A stretch of 64,000 bases of DNA from Proteiniclasticum ruminis (GCF_900115135.1 NZ_FOVK01000004.1:1-64000), one strand, 5' to 3'. Counted from the first letter of the stretch, positions 1-9,194 are shown. Numbers and translations: made by a program. The notes: generated from the sequence alone by a model not told the origin.

Positions 1-152
<152 letters not shown>

Positions 153-549
153 AGTTTGAACTAGCTATTCATTACACTAGCTTCTGAACTCCATTTTCAT
201 GAAGTTCGCACTTTCTTTTCAGAAAGTGGTTTTTTTTGATTTCTCAAAAAGAATTACTTTGGTTTTTTACCTATATTCTGTTTAATTTTCAAAGAACTGT
301 GTTTGCTTTCGGCCGCTCTCATCAAGCGACTTGTCTATCTTATCACGGAGAAAGAATCTTTGTCAACATCAAATTGTATTAATTTCTCAAAAATTTTAGT
401 TATTTTTATACAATTCACTTTCCTGTTGCCAGGCAGTATATTTCGACATATTCATAAAGTCTGTTCTTCGTGCTCTATAATCATACCCGATTTACCAAAA
501 CTTTACAATGACCCTTCTGAAAAGTTAAATGATAGTTCATAGACCAGAA
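153..549 (-). other. 16S rRNA leader and upstream region
   Basis: About 400 bases without a protein gene. On the minus strand it carries an rRNA promoter and a leader of roughly 180 nt. Near the 16S end is a 7-bp hairpin (CACTTTC/GAAAGTG, 209-228) next to an A/T run, plausibly a processing or antitermination element. Short reading frames here have no ribosome binding site and are not accepted as genes. Confidence 0.7.
337..366 (-). promoter_or_regulatory. rRNA operon promoter
   Basis: On the minus strand a perfect TTGACA -35 box is followed 18 bp later by TAAGAT. It sits about 185 bp upstream of the 16S start, the usual leader length for a Firmicute rrn operon. Confidence 0.7.
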
Positions 550-571
550 AGAGAGCCCTTTCAGGCTCTCT
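550..571 (-). terminator. Hairpin after the ABC exporter gene
   Basis: AGAGAGCC/GGCTCTCT forms an 8-bp stem with a 6-nt loop 19 bp beyond the stop codon of the ABC exporter, followed on the minus strand by a short T-rich stretch. It probably ends that transcript. Confidence 0.6.
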
Positions 572-589
572 TAGATCTCAAACATTCAG

Positions 590-2332
590 TTATGCGATGT
601 CTGCGGACTTGAACTGTGAGTTGTACAGTTTGAAGTATTCGCCACGTTTCTTCATAAGTTCCGTATGCGTTCCATCTTCTTCTATCCCATTTTCAGTGAG
701 CACTATAATTCGTTCCGCATTCCGGATGGTGGCCATCCTATGGGCAATGATAAAGGTAGTTCTGTCTTTGGCCAGCTCACTAATGGACTCCTGAATCACC
801 GCTTCACTCTTATTGTCCAGTGATGAAGTGGCCTCATCCAAAATAAGGATGGGGGGATTCTTAAGAAACATTCTCGCAATGGAAAGTCTCTGCTTTTGCC
901 CGCCAGAGAGCTTTACACCCCGTTCTCCAATATAGGTGTCAAATCCATTGGGCATATCCATGATAAATTCATAGGCATTGGCTTTCTTTGTGGCCTCAAT
1001 GACCTCTTCTTTTGTGGCGTCCAGATTGCCATAAAGTATATTTTCATACACACTGCCGCTAAAAAGAAATACATCCTGCTGAACAATCCCGATGTTTCCA
1101 CGAAGGCTTTCCATGGTCACTTCCTGTATATTCTTCCCATCTATATAGATTCCTCCGCTGCTGATTTCATAGAACCTCGGAATCAGATTGCACATGGTGG
1201 TTTTCCCTACTCCGCTGGGTCCAACAATGGCAATGGTCTGACCTTCCTTCACCATCAGATTGATGTTTTTCAGCACTGCTTCCCTGTCCCCATAGGAGAA
1301 AGCCACATCCTGGAACTCCACAGTCCCTTTGACGTCATGAAGATCTTCCGCTTCATCTTTGTCAATGATATCCGGAGTAATGGCCATGACCTCACTGAAC
1401 CTTCTAAAGCCAGCCATTCCGCGCTGGAACTGCTCCACAAAATTCGCCAGTCTCTTCACAGGCTGAATGATGATGCCCATATAAATGATGTAGGCAAAGA
1501 GATCCCCTGTGTTGATTTCCTCCAGATGGAGAAAATAGCCCCCGAATGCCAAAGTCACAAGGTTCAGGATATTGGAGAAGAAATTGATCCCGCCGGAGAA
1601 GATCCCCAGCTGCCTGACACTTCTTGTCCGAAGCTTTTTGAAGGCATTGTTTCCTTCATCAAACTTCTTTTCCTCATACTCCTCATTGGTGAAAGACTTC
1701 ACTACACGCACGCCAGAGATGGAGTCTTCCAAGCCTGCGTTGATGTCTGAAAGCTTCTCTCTCATCTGGCGGAAGGTTCTTCTCATCTTGCTGTTGTAGA
1801 AAACCGCAAACAGCACCAGGAAAGGAACCACGGCAAAGACGATGAGCGTAAGCTTCACATTCACAGTAAGAAGTAGACCAAAAGATCCAAGAAGCATGAG
1901 GCCTGAGATGAAAATATCCTCTGGACCATGGTGCGCCAGCTCACTGATTTCATTTAAGTCGTTGACCAGCCTGGACATGATATGCCCTGTTTTTGTTTCA
2001 TCATAATACTTGAAGGACAGCTTCTGAAGATGAGAAAACATATCCTTACGCATGTCATATTCCATCTTCACTCCCAGAAGATGCCCATAGAAGCCCACCA
2101 CATAATCCATCAAAAATCGGAAGATATAAAGGAAGAACATGGCAATGGCCACCTTCACAAGACGCTCCATATCATTGTTTGGAAGAATGTCATTAATAAA
2201 AGTCCTCGTGATCTGAGGAAAAATAAGATCCGTTGCCGCGATGAGGGTCGCTGCCACCATATCCAGAAGAAAAAGCCACTTATGCGGCTTATAGTACGAT
2301 ATAAACTGTTTGATCATTTCATTCACCTGCAC
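590..2332 (-). CDS. ABC exporter, fused membrane and ATPase domains (MsbA/BmrA-like)
   Basis: This is a 580-residue half-size exporter: six membrane helices in about residues 18-300, then a nucleotide-binding domain. Walker A (GPSGVGKTT, about 371), the signature LSGGQKQR (about 475) and Walker B (ILILDEATSSLD, about 495) are all intact, so it should be active as a homodimer. The substrate cannot be read from sequence; the family moves lipids, drugs or peptides outward. Two starts are possible: the one given follows AAAGGTGA, and a second ATG 15 bases inside follows AGGTGA at good spacing. It stands alone between the rRNA promoter region and a divergent gene pair. Confidence 0.93.
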   Translation of the reverse strand: MQVNEMIKQFISYYKPHKWLFLLDMVAATLIAATDLIFPQITRTFINDILPNNDMERLVKVAIAMFFLYIFRFLMDYVVGFYGHLLGVKMEYDMRKDMFSHLQKLSFKYYDETKTGHIMSRLVNDLNEISELAHHGPEDIFISGLMLLGSFGLLLTVNVKLTLIVFAVVPFLVLFAVFYNSKMRRTFRQMREKLSDINAGLEDSISGVRVVKSFTNEEYEEKKFDEGNNAFKKLRTRSVRQLGIFSGGINFFSNILNLVTLAFGGYFLHLEEINTGDLFAYIIYMGIIIQPVKRLANFVEQFQRGMAGFRRFSEVMAITPDIIDKDEAEDLHDVKGTVEFQDVAFSYGDREAVLKNINLMVKEGQTIAIVGPSGVGKTTMCNLIPRFYEISSGGIYIDGKNIQEVTMESLRGNIGIVQQDVFLFSGSVYENILYGNLDATKEEVIEATKKANAYEFIMDMPNGFDTYIGERGVKLSGGQKQRLSIARMFLKNPPILILDEATSSLDNKSEAVIQESISELAKDRTTFIIAHRMATIRNAERIIVLTENGIEEDGTHTELMKKRGEYFKLYNSQFKSADIA

Positions 2333-2539
2333 ATATAATTTCGTTCACCTTTCCATTATACCGGAGGAAATCCGAAAATGTGGAAAGGAAGTTCAAATCT
2401 GTTCTGGTTTATCGATAATCTCACTAGGTTCCTTTACCATAATTTTACTTTTGCATTCTCATAATTCTGTCACAACAATGCTAAAACAAGGGTATAATAA
2501 AACTATATACCAACCTAGAAAACAAACTGGAGGTAATCT

Positions 2540-3262
2540 ATGCGAATTTATGCACACAGAGGTAACTCCTCTGTATATCCTGAGAATACCATGGCTGCTT
2601 TCCGATCCGCTCTTCATGTGGGCGCAGAAGGCATCGAAACCGATGTGCATCTGACAAAAGATGGTATCCTTGTAATCACCCATGATGAAGACATCAGCCG
2701 GGTATCGGACGGAAAAGGTCAAGTGAAGGATATGACATTGGAAGAACTCCAAAAATACGATTTCGGCAGCTGGAAAGGAGAGGCTTATAAAGGAGAGAAA
2801 ATCCCAACTCTGAAAGAACTCCTGGACCTTATAAGAGACACCGACCTCATGCTGAATATAGAAATCAAAATGGGGTTTGTCCTCTACCCGGGTCTTGAAG
2901 AAAAACTTGTGGAGATGATCAGAGCAGAAGGGTTCCTTCACCGGGTCATCTTCTCCAGCTTCAATCACTACTCTCTTGCCCTGATCAAGCAGCTGGAGCC
3001 AGAGGCTAAAACCGCTCCATTATATGAGTGCGGACTCTTCCAGCCCCACGACTACGCCAAAACCCTTGGCGCTTCCTATATCCACCCCTCCTATACATCC
3101 ATGGATCCGAGGCTCCTGGAAGATCTCAGAAAAAACGGCATAGGGGTCAATCTCTGGACCGTCAATGACGTCCGCACCGCCCACTACTTCAATACCCTCG
3201 GGATTGATGGTATCATCACAGATTATCCTGAAGAACTCATACAAGCACTATGGAGGCCGTAA
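2540..3262 (+). CDS. Glycerophosphodiester phosphodiesterase
   Basis: The 240-residue protein has the GDPD-family TIM-barrel signature: AHRGNSS near the N-terminus, PENTMAAF, the metal-binding GIETDVHLTKDG and THDEDISR, and a C-terminal NLWTVND. It hydrolyses glycerophosphodiesters to glycerol 3-phosphate and an alcohol. There is no signal peptide, so it is probably cytoplasmic (UgpQ-like). The start follows a strong GGAGGT. A TATAAT lies 41 bp upstream without a clear -35. The next gene begins two bases after its stop, so the MFS carrier is probably co-transcribed and may import its substrate. Confidence 0.92.
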   Translation: MRIYAHRGNSSVYPENTMAAFRSALHVGAEGIETDVHLTKDGILVITHDEDISRVSDGKGQVKDMTLEELQKYDFGSWKGEAYKGEKIPTLKELLDLIRDTDLMLNIEIKMGFVLYPGLEEKLVEMIRAEGFLHRVIFSSFNHYSLALIKQLEPEAKTAPLYECGLFQPHDYAKTLGASYIHPSYTSMDPRLLEDLRKNGIGVNLWTVNDVRTAHYFNTLGIDGIITDYPEELIQALWRP

Positions 3263-3264
3263 CT

Positions 3265-4485
3265 ATGGAACACAAACTGGACTACAAAAAGACCTTTACT
3301 CTAGGCTTTGGTTTTTTTGCCATCAGCATCACTTGGAGCGTCTACAACGCTTTTATGCCACTGCTTCTTGGCAACTACCTGAAAAGCGCAGCACTTATTG
3401 GTTTTATCATGACCATCGACAATTATCTGGCTCTTTTCATTCAGCCCGCAGTGGGCTTCTACTCCGATAAGATCAACACAAAGTTCGGCCGAAGAATGCC
3501 CTTCATCATGGTGGGCATGCCTCTGGCAGCTGTTTTTATGTTTCTGATCCCTCAGACCAAGAGCCTCTATGCACTGGTTTTTGCTTTGCTCTTCATGAAC
3601 CTGTCCATGAGCATCTACCGCTCTCCGGTGATAGCCCTAATGCCCGATATCACGGCGAAGCAGCACAGATCCAAATCAAACTCCATCATCAACTTCATGG
3701 GCGGCATTGGATCCCTCATCGCCTATCTCATTGGCGGAAGGCTTTTTGAGCTGAATGAAGGCTATCCCTTTATCCTCTCCTCCTTCCTCATCCTCTTTTC
3801 CTTTGGTGTTCTTTTCCTGAAGATCAAAGAGCACCGGGATGTGCTTCATTATGAATCCGCAGAAGAGAAAAGAAACCTCATTCAGGGTCTAGGCATTGCC
3901 TGGAAAGACAAAAATGCCAGAAATCTGCTCTTTGCCATCTGCAGCTGGTTCATAGCCTATAACGGTATTGAGACCTTCTTCACAAAATATGGACAGAGCT
4001 ATTTGGGCATTCAGCCTGCTCAAGCCACCACAACCCTGGCATTCATCAGCTTAAGTTTCCTTGTGTTTGCCATACCTGCTGGAATCATTGGAACCAAGAT
4101 CGGAAAGAAGAACACCATTCGTATGGGTGTGGGACTGGCTGTAATTCTCACCCTGACACTGTATCTTCTGAAGCCGCAGCAGAGCAACATGCTCCTCTAC
4201 ATGAGAATTCTCTTTCTTGGGGTAGGATTTGCCTGGGCTTCCATCAACATCAACTCCTATCCTCTGGTAGCCGACATGAGCCCCTTGGGACTTCTTGGCA
4301 CCTATACCGGAGTTTATTATCTCTTCTCCTCCATCGCCAATATCATCTCCCCTGTACTTTTGGGTTTTCTCATTGATCTCATTGGATATCAGATCGTCTT
4401 TCTCTACGGTGCTTTCTTCTTTGGACTTGCGTTCCTCTTCATCAGCCAGGTCCATGACAAGAGAGCAGAAAACGGCAACGACTAA
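3265..4485 (+). CDS. MFS transporter (SLC45/GPH-like)
   Basis: The product has about 406 residues and twelve predicted membrane helices. The loop motif DKINTKFGRRMPFI is the MFS motif A in the form common in sugar carriers of the SLC45/GPH type. I chose the second ATG because GGAGG lies 8 bases before it, while the first ATG has that GGAGG inside its own second codon. The first ATG would overlap the upstream gene by 13 bases. Pairing with a glycerophosphodiesterase suggests a substrate such as a glycosyl glycerol or a glycerophosphodiester, but this is inference. Confidence 0.85.
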   Translation: MEHKLDYKKTFTLGFGFFAISITWSVYNAFMPLLLGNYLKSAALIGFIMTIDNYLALFIQPAVGFYSDKINTKFGRRMPFIMVGMPLAAVFMFLIPQTKSLYALVFALLFMNLSMSIYRSPVIALMPDITAKQHRSKSNSIINFMGGIGSLIAYLIGGRLFELNEGYPFILSSFLILFSFGVLFLKIKEHRDVLHYESAEEKRNLIQGLGIAWKDKNARNLLFAICSWFIAYNGIETFFTKYGQSYLGIQPAQATTTLAFISLSFLVFAIPAGIIGTKIGKKNTIRMGVGLAVILTLTLYLLKPQQSNMLLYMRILFLGVGFAWASININSYPLVADMSPLGLLGTYTGVYYLFSSIANIISPVLLGFLIDLIGYQIVFLYGAFFFGLAFLFISQVHDKRAENGND

Positions 4486-4493
4486 ATAACCTT

Positions 4494-5042
4494 ATGAAAG
4501 AATGGTGTCATTGTATGATCTACTTTGAAACAGAGCGGCTTCGCTTCAGAGACTGGACCCGGGAGGATCTTCCCCAGTTCAGGAAGATGAATAAAGATCC
4601 TCGTGTCATGCGATATTTTCCCGCTCCCCTGGAGGACGCAGAAACCGACGCTTTCTTTGACAGGATTCAAAATGAGTTTAAGGATTCAGGCTATGGGCTC
4701 TACGCGGTGGAGCTCATAGAGACTGGCGAATTCATTGGATTCATCGGGTTCCATGAAGCCTCCTTCAAAGCTTCCTTCACTCCTTGTATTGAGATCGGTT
4801 GGCGGCTGAAATCTTCTCACTTCAGAAAAGGCTATGCCACAGAAGGTGCCAGAGCCTGTCTAGACTATGGATTCAAAGTGCTGAAGTTCAAAGAAGTTTA
4901 CAGCTTCACCGCTAAAATCAATCTTCCGTCTGAACGTGTCATGCAAAAGATTGGTATGACCAAAGCTGGAGAATTTGACCATCCCAATGTGCAGGAAGGG
5001 AGCCCCCTGAAGGCACACGTCCTATATAGAATAAATGCATAA
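4494..5042 (+). CDS. GNAT acetyltransferase (RimJ/RimL-like)
   Basis: The protein of up to 182 residues opens with IYFETERLRFRDWTREDLPQ, the typical start of the RimJ/RimL branch of GNAT enzymes, and has the acetyl-CoA loop region HFRKGYATEGA followed by VYSFTAKINLPSERVMQKIGM. It transfers acetyl from acetyl-CoA to an amine, often a protein N-terminus or antibiotic; the target is unknown. No strong ribosome binding site precedes either start; the second ATG, 21 bases in, gives the family-typical N-terminus. It follows the MFS gene by 8 bases and ends at a shared terminator. Confidence 0.85.
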   Translation: MKEWCHCMIYFETERLRFRDWTREDLPQFRKMNKDPRVMRYFPAPLEDAETDAFFDRIQNEFKDSGYGLYAVELIETGEFIGFIGFHEASFKASFTPCIEIGWRLKSSHFRKGYATEGARACLDYGFKVLKFKEVYSFTAKINLPSERVMQKIGMTKAGEFDHPNVQEGSPLKAHVLYRINA

Positions 5043-5046
5043 GACA

Positions 5047-5083
5047 GAAAAAACCTGGTGTCTAAAAGACTCCAGGTTTTTCT
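5047..5083. terminator. Bidirectional terminator
   Basis: AAAAACCTGG and CCAGGTTTTT form a 10-bp stem extended inside by GTCT/AGAC. A-run and T-run flank it on both sides, so it can end the acetyltransferase on the plus strand and the convergent kinase gene on the minus strand. Confidence 0.85.
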
Positions 5084-5100
5084 TCGTTCATTTTTCTAGT

Positions 5101-5916
5101 TCAAATGTCTTCCAGTCGATGATGGATCTCATCCAGAAGAATACCGCATTCTTCATCTGAAATTCCTTCTCTCAATCTTGCGCCAAGGAGCACCGTTTCC
5201 CATAAGTAAAGATTCCTTTCCTCTTCCGGAGTGATCCCTCCCGTAAAATAAACCGCATGATATCCACTGAGAAGCTCACCTCTTAAGAGCTGAAGGGCAT
5301 CTTTGATTTCCACGACCACGTCTGGAAACACTGCAAACTTCAGAATCATCTCCGTTCTCGCCACATCGGCCAAGGGATCCCCACTTCCTGCAGTCATCCA
5401 GTCCAAGACTACAATGCGCTCCTCGTCCAAAAAAATGTTATCCGGATGAAAATCCATATGGCAAAGGGATTCTTTTTCAGGCAGCTCTGACAGAATCTCA
5501 AGGAGCTTCCTCTTCATATCATCAGACAGTTTCTCAGCGTGTGAAAGTGCATGTTTTGTCCCTTCCTTTATGGATGGCAGGGACTTTAAGCCCACTGCAT
5601 GGATTTTGTGATGGATCTCTGCCATAAGCTTTCCCATATCGCGGCTTTTCTCCGGTGAGGATGAGAGAAGCTTCGTCATGGAAGAACCTTGCACCTTCTC
5701 ATAGATGAGGCCACTTCTTCCTTCAACCATTTCCCTCCCATATATGCCAGCGCAGAAGGGAAGGTGCTCACAAAGCAGTTTCTGCATCTGATATTCTCTG
5801 TCGGCTTCCTCTGCACTTACGAAGTCATTGAACAATTTGATGACGGTATCCTCTGACCAGTCATATACTTCAGCGGTTCTGCCTTCGCCAATCTTTTTCC
5901 CGATCACGCTTATCAC
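5101..5916 (-). CDS. Aminoglycoside phosphotransferase/choline kinase-family kinase
   Basis: This 271-residue protein has the APH fold. An N-terminal nucleotide loop (GKKIGEGRTAEVYDW) is followed by the catalytic loop CHMDFHPDNIFLD and the metal-binding VLDWMTAGSGDPLADVART. These match small-molecule kinases that act on aminoglycosides, homoserine, choline or similar alcohols. No feature fixes the substrate and drug resistance should not be assumed. It is convergent with the acetyltransferase and lies 47 bp downstream of folA, so it may be read from the thyA-folA transcript. Confidence 0.82.
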   Translation of the reverse strand: MISVIGKKIGEGRTAEVYDWSEDTVIKLFNDFVSAEEADREYQMQKLLCEHLPFCAGIYGREMVEGRSGLIYEKVQGSSMTKLLSSSPEKSRDMGKLMAEIHHKIHAVGLKSLPSIKEGTKHALSHAEKLSDDMKRKLLEILSELPEKESLCHMDFHPDNIFLDEERIVVLDWMTAGSGDPLADVARTEMILKFAVFPDVVVEIKDALQLLRGELLSGYHAVYFTGGITPEEERNLYLWETVLLGARLREGISDEECGILLDEIHHRLEDI

Positions 5917-5963
5917 CTCAAAGCTTTTTCAGTTGGAACGGTAGAGGAGAAATAAATTACCTT

Positions 5964-6455
5964 CTATTCTTCCTCTTTCTTCTGATACACTGTAAAATCC
6001 AGTTCTATCCCTGAATACTCATCCAAGGCTGTTTCACTATGAATCTCGACAAAGTCTGTAAGTTTATCCAGCGAGAAATACGTATCTCCCTGAAACTCTT
6101 TTTTCACATAAGTGATATAGAGCTTTTCACAGTAAGGCATGAAGTACTGGAAGAGCTCTCCTCCACCAATGATCATGACTTCTTCGGATAAGTCTCTATA
6201 CTTCAGCACCTCTTCCAGATCATGAAGCACTTCTACCCCTTCCGGAAAGGAAAGATCTCGGTTTCTTGTGAGAACCACGTGTTTTCTTCCTGGCAGCATT
6301 CCGGGCAGACTCTCAAAGGTCTTCCGGCCCATAACCATGGTTTTGCCCATGGTCACTTTTTTAAAGTACTGAAGATCCTTTGGAATTCTCCAGGCCAGCG
6401 TGCCTTCTTTTCCAATGACCCCTTCTTCGGTTGTGGCAACAATAAGGCTCAGCAT
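5964..6455 (-). CDS. folA: Dihydrofolate reductase
   Basis: The 163-residue enzyme shows the DHFR signature: LIVATTEEGVIGKEGTLAWRIPKDLQYFK, GKTMVMGRKTFESLP, and IIGGGELF. It reduces dihydrofolate to tetrahydrofolate with NADPH. Length and motifs are standard. It starts one base after the thyA stop codon, so the two are one operon. That pairing makes sense: ThyA oxidises methylene-tetrahydrofolate to dihydrofolate and FolA regenerates the cofactor. Confidence 0.96.
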   Translation of the reverse strand: MLSLIVATTEEGVIGKEGTLAWRIPKDLQYFKKVTMGKTMVMGRKTFESLPGMLPGRKHVVLTRNRDLSFPEGVEVLHDLEEVLKYRDLSEEVMIIGGGELFQYFMPYCEKLYITYVKKEFQGDTYFSLDKLTDFVEIHSETALDEYSGIELDFTVYQKKEEE

Positions 6456-6456
6456 A

Positions 6457-7245
6457 TCAGACAGACACCTCCATGGCGATTTTCCCCAGATGATTGTAGT
6501 CTATAAGCTTGATGTCTTCGATGGTGAACTCATAGAAGTCTTTCACCTCAGGATTGATCCAAAGCTTTGGCGCTTCCGGAGCTTCTCCTCTGGAAAGCTG
6601 CTCTTTCATCCCTTCCACCTGATTTTCATAGATGTGGGCATTGTTGATCACATGAGTAAACAGACCAGGCCTCAGCCCTGTCACCTGTGCTATGAGATGC
6701 ACTAGCACCGCATACTGGGTCATGTTAAACGGAACACCCAGCGGAAGATCTCCAGATCTTTGCACCAGCATGCAGTTGAGTCTTCCATCGGTCACATCCC
6801 ACATGGTCATGAACGCGCAAGGGTATAGGGATCCGCCTTCCAAATGGGGGATCTGCCAAAGACTCATGATCATCCTTCTGTCCTGGGGGTTGTTTTTCAG
6901 GCTGTGTATCAGCTGATCCACCTGATTGTATTCCTTCACCACCCAGCCATAGGAAGTGCCGATGGTACCGTCTTCCTTCATCCATTCATCCCAGATATGG
7001 ACATTCTCTTCTTGAAGCTTCAAAACAGAATTGGACTGGTCCCGGTAGATCCAGAGCATTTCCTTCACTGCAGTCTTGAATCCCACGAATTTTGATGTAA
7101 GAATGGGGAATTCCTTCTCCAGATCAAACTGCATGATTTTGTGGGGGAGTTTATAGGTAGGCATCCCGGTTCGGTTGCCGTCATAGTATCCATGTTCCAG
7201 CACCTCTTTGACAATGCTGAGATATTGTATGTCCGCACGATTCAT
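6457..7245 (-). CDS. thyA: Thymidylate synthase (TS-A type)
   Basis: This 262-residue protein makes dTMP from dUMP and methylene-tetrahydrofolate. It has the family features [28 protein letters not shown], the nucleophile in [11 protein letters not shown], the dUMP-binding [18 protein letters not shown] and [18 protein letters not shown]. The residues after the catalytic Cys differ from the usual PCHxxxQF and, together with the C-terminal block, resemble the Bacillus/phage phi3T ThyA group rather than E. coli ThyA. A strong GAAGGAGG precedes the ATG, and TATAAT lies about 40 bp upstream. Confidence 0.95.
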   Translation of the reverse strand: MNRADIQYLSIVKEVLEHGYYDGNRTGMPTYKLPHKIMQFDLEKEFPILTSKFVGFKTAVKEMLWIYRDQSNSVLKLQEENVHIWDEWMKEDGTIGTSYGWVVKEYNQVDQLIHSLKNNPQDRRMIMSLWQIPHLEGGSLYPCAFMTMWDVTDGRLNCMLVQRSGDLPLGVPFNMTQYAVLVHLIAQVTGLRPGLFTHVINNAHIYENQVEGMKEQLSRGEAPEAPKLWINPEVKDFYEFTIEDIKLIDYNHLGKIAMEVSV

Positions 7246-7350
7246 CTAAAATCCTCCTTCAGAAAAAACTTCTTCTATTCATTATAAAAGTTCTGCAGCG
7301 ATTTTGGTAGGGTGTCCAAGAAAATCATCTGTTTAACAAAAACCATCTTA

Positions 7351-7382
7351 AAAGAAAAAGCGCCAGATCCTAAGACCCGGCG
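7351..7382 (-). terminator. Terminator of the hemerythrin operon
   Basis: On the minus strand CGCCGGGTC/GATCTGGCG forms a 9-bp stem with two G-U pairs and a TTAG loop, followed by CTTTTTCTTTT. It lies about 85 bp after the DUF438 protein stop. Confidence 0.75.
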
Positions 7383-7464
7383 TACAGTTTCCGTATTTGT
7401 TTGTTTGGCATTAAGGGGGGTATGTGTTTGGTGTTCGTATATATACCAGAGACTACGTATAGGC

Positions 7465-8706
7465 CTAGTCTGCGAGTATTCTCTTTTCTCCCTCGAGCTC
7501 ACGGATGCCTTTGACATTCTGTGTCACTTCCAGGGTGCCCATGTACTTTCCTTTCTCATCTCTCACCGCATAGTAGGTGATGAGAATGAACATGTTACGG
7601 GAATTGATCCAGAAACTTTCCTCATCCTTCACACCTGCTTTGAAGTCCGCCAGGAGCTTCTCCACCGTGCCCACACTTTGTGGTGGATGACAGTTCTGCA
7701 CCGTACGTCCGATGACGGACTTGGTTCTTGCAAAGATTCTTTCTTTGGCCAGATTGAAGTATTTCACTGTGTCCTTCTCATCAATAAAAGTGATGTCCAC
7801 AGGCAGAGTATTCATGATTTTTTCCAGTTCTTTCACAGAAAGATAGCCCACTCCGAACCGTACATTTCCATCGGGTGCATTCTCTTCTTTCTTCTTCGGA
7901 TTCCCGATGAAGGAGACTCTGTCAGGTGCCCATTTGCCTTCAGGGGATACGATGCAGTAGCCGATTTCTTCACTGTCCTCAGCAATCTCCAGCCACTCAT
8001 CTTCTGTGAAGACTTCCAGAATCATCGGGATGAGGATCTGCTCTTCTTTAAAAATCATTTCTTTGATTTTGGTGAGGGTCGCTGGTGCATGAGTCTTCAG
8101 AGCTTCTCTGTTCTCATCGATGACCATCTGCTTCATTTCTTTGATGGCAAGACGGATCTCATCATCCACACCCCACATGACCTTCGGTGGTGCACTCATG
8201 CCGTACTTTTCCATATAAGGGAAAATCACATTCTCTTTTCTGGAGTAGTGTTTGTCAATATCCCAGAGCAGATTGATGTCCTGAAGAAGAAGATTCTTGA
8301 TGGGCGCTTCCGGATGGTTGATAAAAGCCTCCATCTTTGGCTCCAGATCCTCTTCCAGAAGACTGGTCAGGGCATAGTTTTCTTCTCTTATGACTCGCAC
8401 TGGATGACCAATGCTTTCTTCTTCCTTGCTTCTGGTATGGACCTCATCCACAGACCCCTTGAAGATATCCGCATGGACATCACAAAGTCTCTGGATCTCT
8501 TCCACAGGCATGCCTTCCTGTACCAGTCCTTGTTCCATCTGAGTGATTTCAAAGGAGGAGACTCCTGTGAAATTTGCTCGGAATTCTTTTTTCACTTCTT
8601 CAGGATCTACGCCATCATGAAGCTTCAGGATCATTCCTTTCAGAAGTTCCTGTCTTTTATTTTTGTTGGTCTCATTCAGTTCACGGTTGTTGATTACGTT
8701 GCTCAT
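7465..8706 (-). CDS. DUF438/hemerythrin/PAS domain protein
   Basis: The product has about 413 residues and three parts: an N-terminal DUF438 segment (KRQELLKGMILKLHDG), a hemerythrin-like domain (HPVRVIREEN, HYSRKENVIFPYMEKYG, and a later KEEQILIPMI), and a C-terminal PAS domain (FARTKSVIGRTVQNCHPP, then NSRNMFILITYYAVRDEKG). Hemerythrin domains bind a di-iron centre and handle O2 or NO; the PAS part may sense redox or gas. I chose the ATG preceded by GGAGGG; an upstream GTG is four codons earlier. It is downstream of a DUF1858 gene, a frequent partner. An FNR-like box precedes the operon. Confidence 0.85.
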   Translation of the reverse strand: MSNVINNRELNETNKNKRQELLKGMILKLHDGVDPEEVKKEFRANFTGVSSFEITQMEQGLVQEGMPVEEIQRLCDVHADIFKGSVDEVHTRSKEEESIGHPVRVIREENYALTSLLEEDLEPKMEAFINHPEAPIKNLLLQDINLLWDIDKHYSRKENVIFPYMEKYGMSAPPKVMWGVDDEIRLAIKEMKQMVIDENREALKTHAPATLTKIKEMIFKEEQILIPMILEVFTEDEWLEIAEDSEEIGYCIVSPEGKWAPDRVSFIGNPKKKEENAPDGNVRFGVGYLSVKELEKIMNTLPVDITFIDEKDTVKYFNLAKERIFARTKSVIGRTVQNCHPPQSVGTVEKLLADFKAGVKDEESFWINSRNMFILITYYAVRDEKGKYMGTLEVTQNVKGIRELEGEKRILAD

Positions 8707-8727
8707 TTTTCCCTCCACTTTCCATTC

Positions 8728-8949
8728 TTACTCTAGGATGGTGATGCCACTTTTTGAAAAAGCATCGATGATGGTTTCCAGCGGTACATTTTTCGCTCTG
8801 GAAACCTTCGGCAGTGTCATGATTTTTCCCATGGTCTTCAGCATGATGGGGTTCGTAATCTGGTCAAATCCCAGCGACTTCAGAACTTCCGCAGCTTCGG
8901 GGCATTTCTTTACAATTTCTTCTACCGTATCCTGCATCTGTATGGTCAA
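8728..8949 (-). CDS. DUF1858 domain protein
   Basis: The 73-residue protein matches the small DUF1858 family: DTVEEIVKKCPEAAEVLKSLGF followed by a short helical tail. Function is unknown; the domain is often found beside, or fused to, hemerythrin and hybrid-cluster proteins in anaerobes, which fits this operon. The start is a TTG eight bases after GGGAG; an in-frame ATG four codons later lacks a well-placed ribosome binding site. It is the first gene of a two-gene operon with the DUF438 protein 21 bp downstream. Confidence 0.8.
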   Translation of the reverse strand: MTIQMQDTVEEIVKKCPEAAEVLKSLGFDQITNPIMLKTMGKIMTLPKVSRAKNVPLETIIDAFSKSGITILE

Positions 8950-8979
8950 ATCTCTTCACTCCCTTCACTTGATGAACTC

Positions 8980-9023
8980 ATTATAAATGGAGAGCCATTG
9001 CTAAAACTTTGACCTGCATCAAA
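8980..9023 (-). promoter_or_regulatory. Promoter with FNR/CRP-like box
   Basis: On the minus strand TATAAT (8980-8985) has a poor -35 match. Instead TTTGATGCAGGTCAAA (9008-9023) is centred about 42 bp before the expected start of transcription, where FNR/CRP activators bind at class II promoters. It differs at one base from TTGAT-N4-ATCAA. Binding by such a regulator is inferred. Confidence 0.5.
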
Positions 9024-9104
9024 TTTCTTCAACTTTTCTTTCACAGGACAAATAAATCTTACCATTTTACTCGGATTTTGAAAAGTACTTTTATAAAAAA
9101 TGAA

Positions 9105-9150
9105 GATTTTACCTTTTCTTTACCAAAAACCATGATTTTACCTTTATAAT
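9105..9150 (+). promoter_or_regulatory. Promoter region with direct repeats
   Basis: TATAAT (9145-9150) lies 45 bp before the next start codon. Two copies of GATTTTACCTTT begin at 9105 and 9134, 29 bp apart, and the second runs up to the -10 box. They look like sites for a regulator, but none is identified. Confidence 0.4.
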
Positions 9151-9194
9151 ATAAGCATAAAAAGAATATTCAGTCTATTTAGGAGGGATCTGAC

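Noticed and set aside
896-1750. 284-codon open frame on the plus strand opposite the ABC exporter
   Set aside because: Antisense shadow of a conserved ATPase gene; no ribosome binding site and no family features.
7312-8736. 474-codon plus-strand frame opposite the hemerythrin gene
   Set aside because: Antisense shadow; the minus-strand protein has clear DUF438, hemerythrin and PAS motifs.
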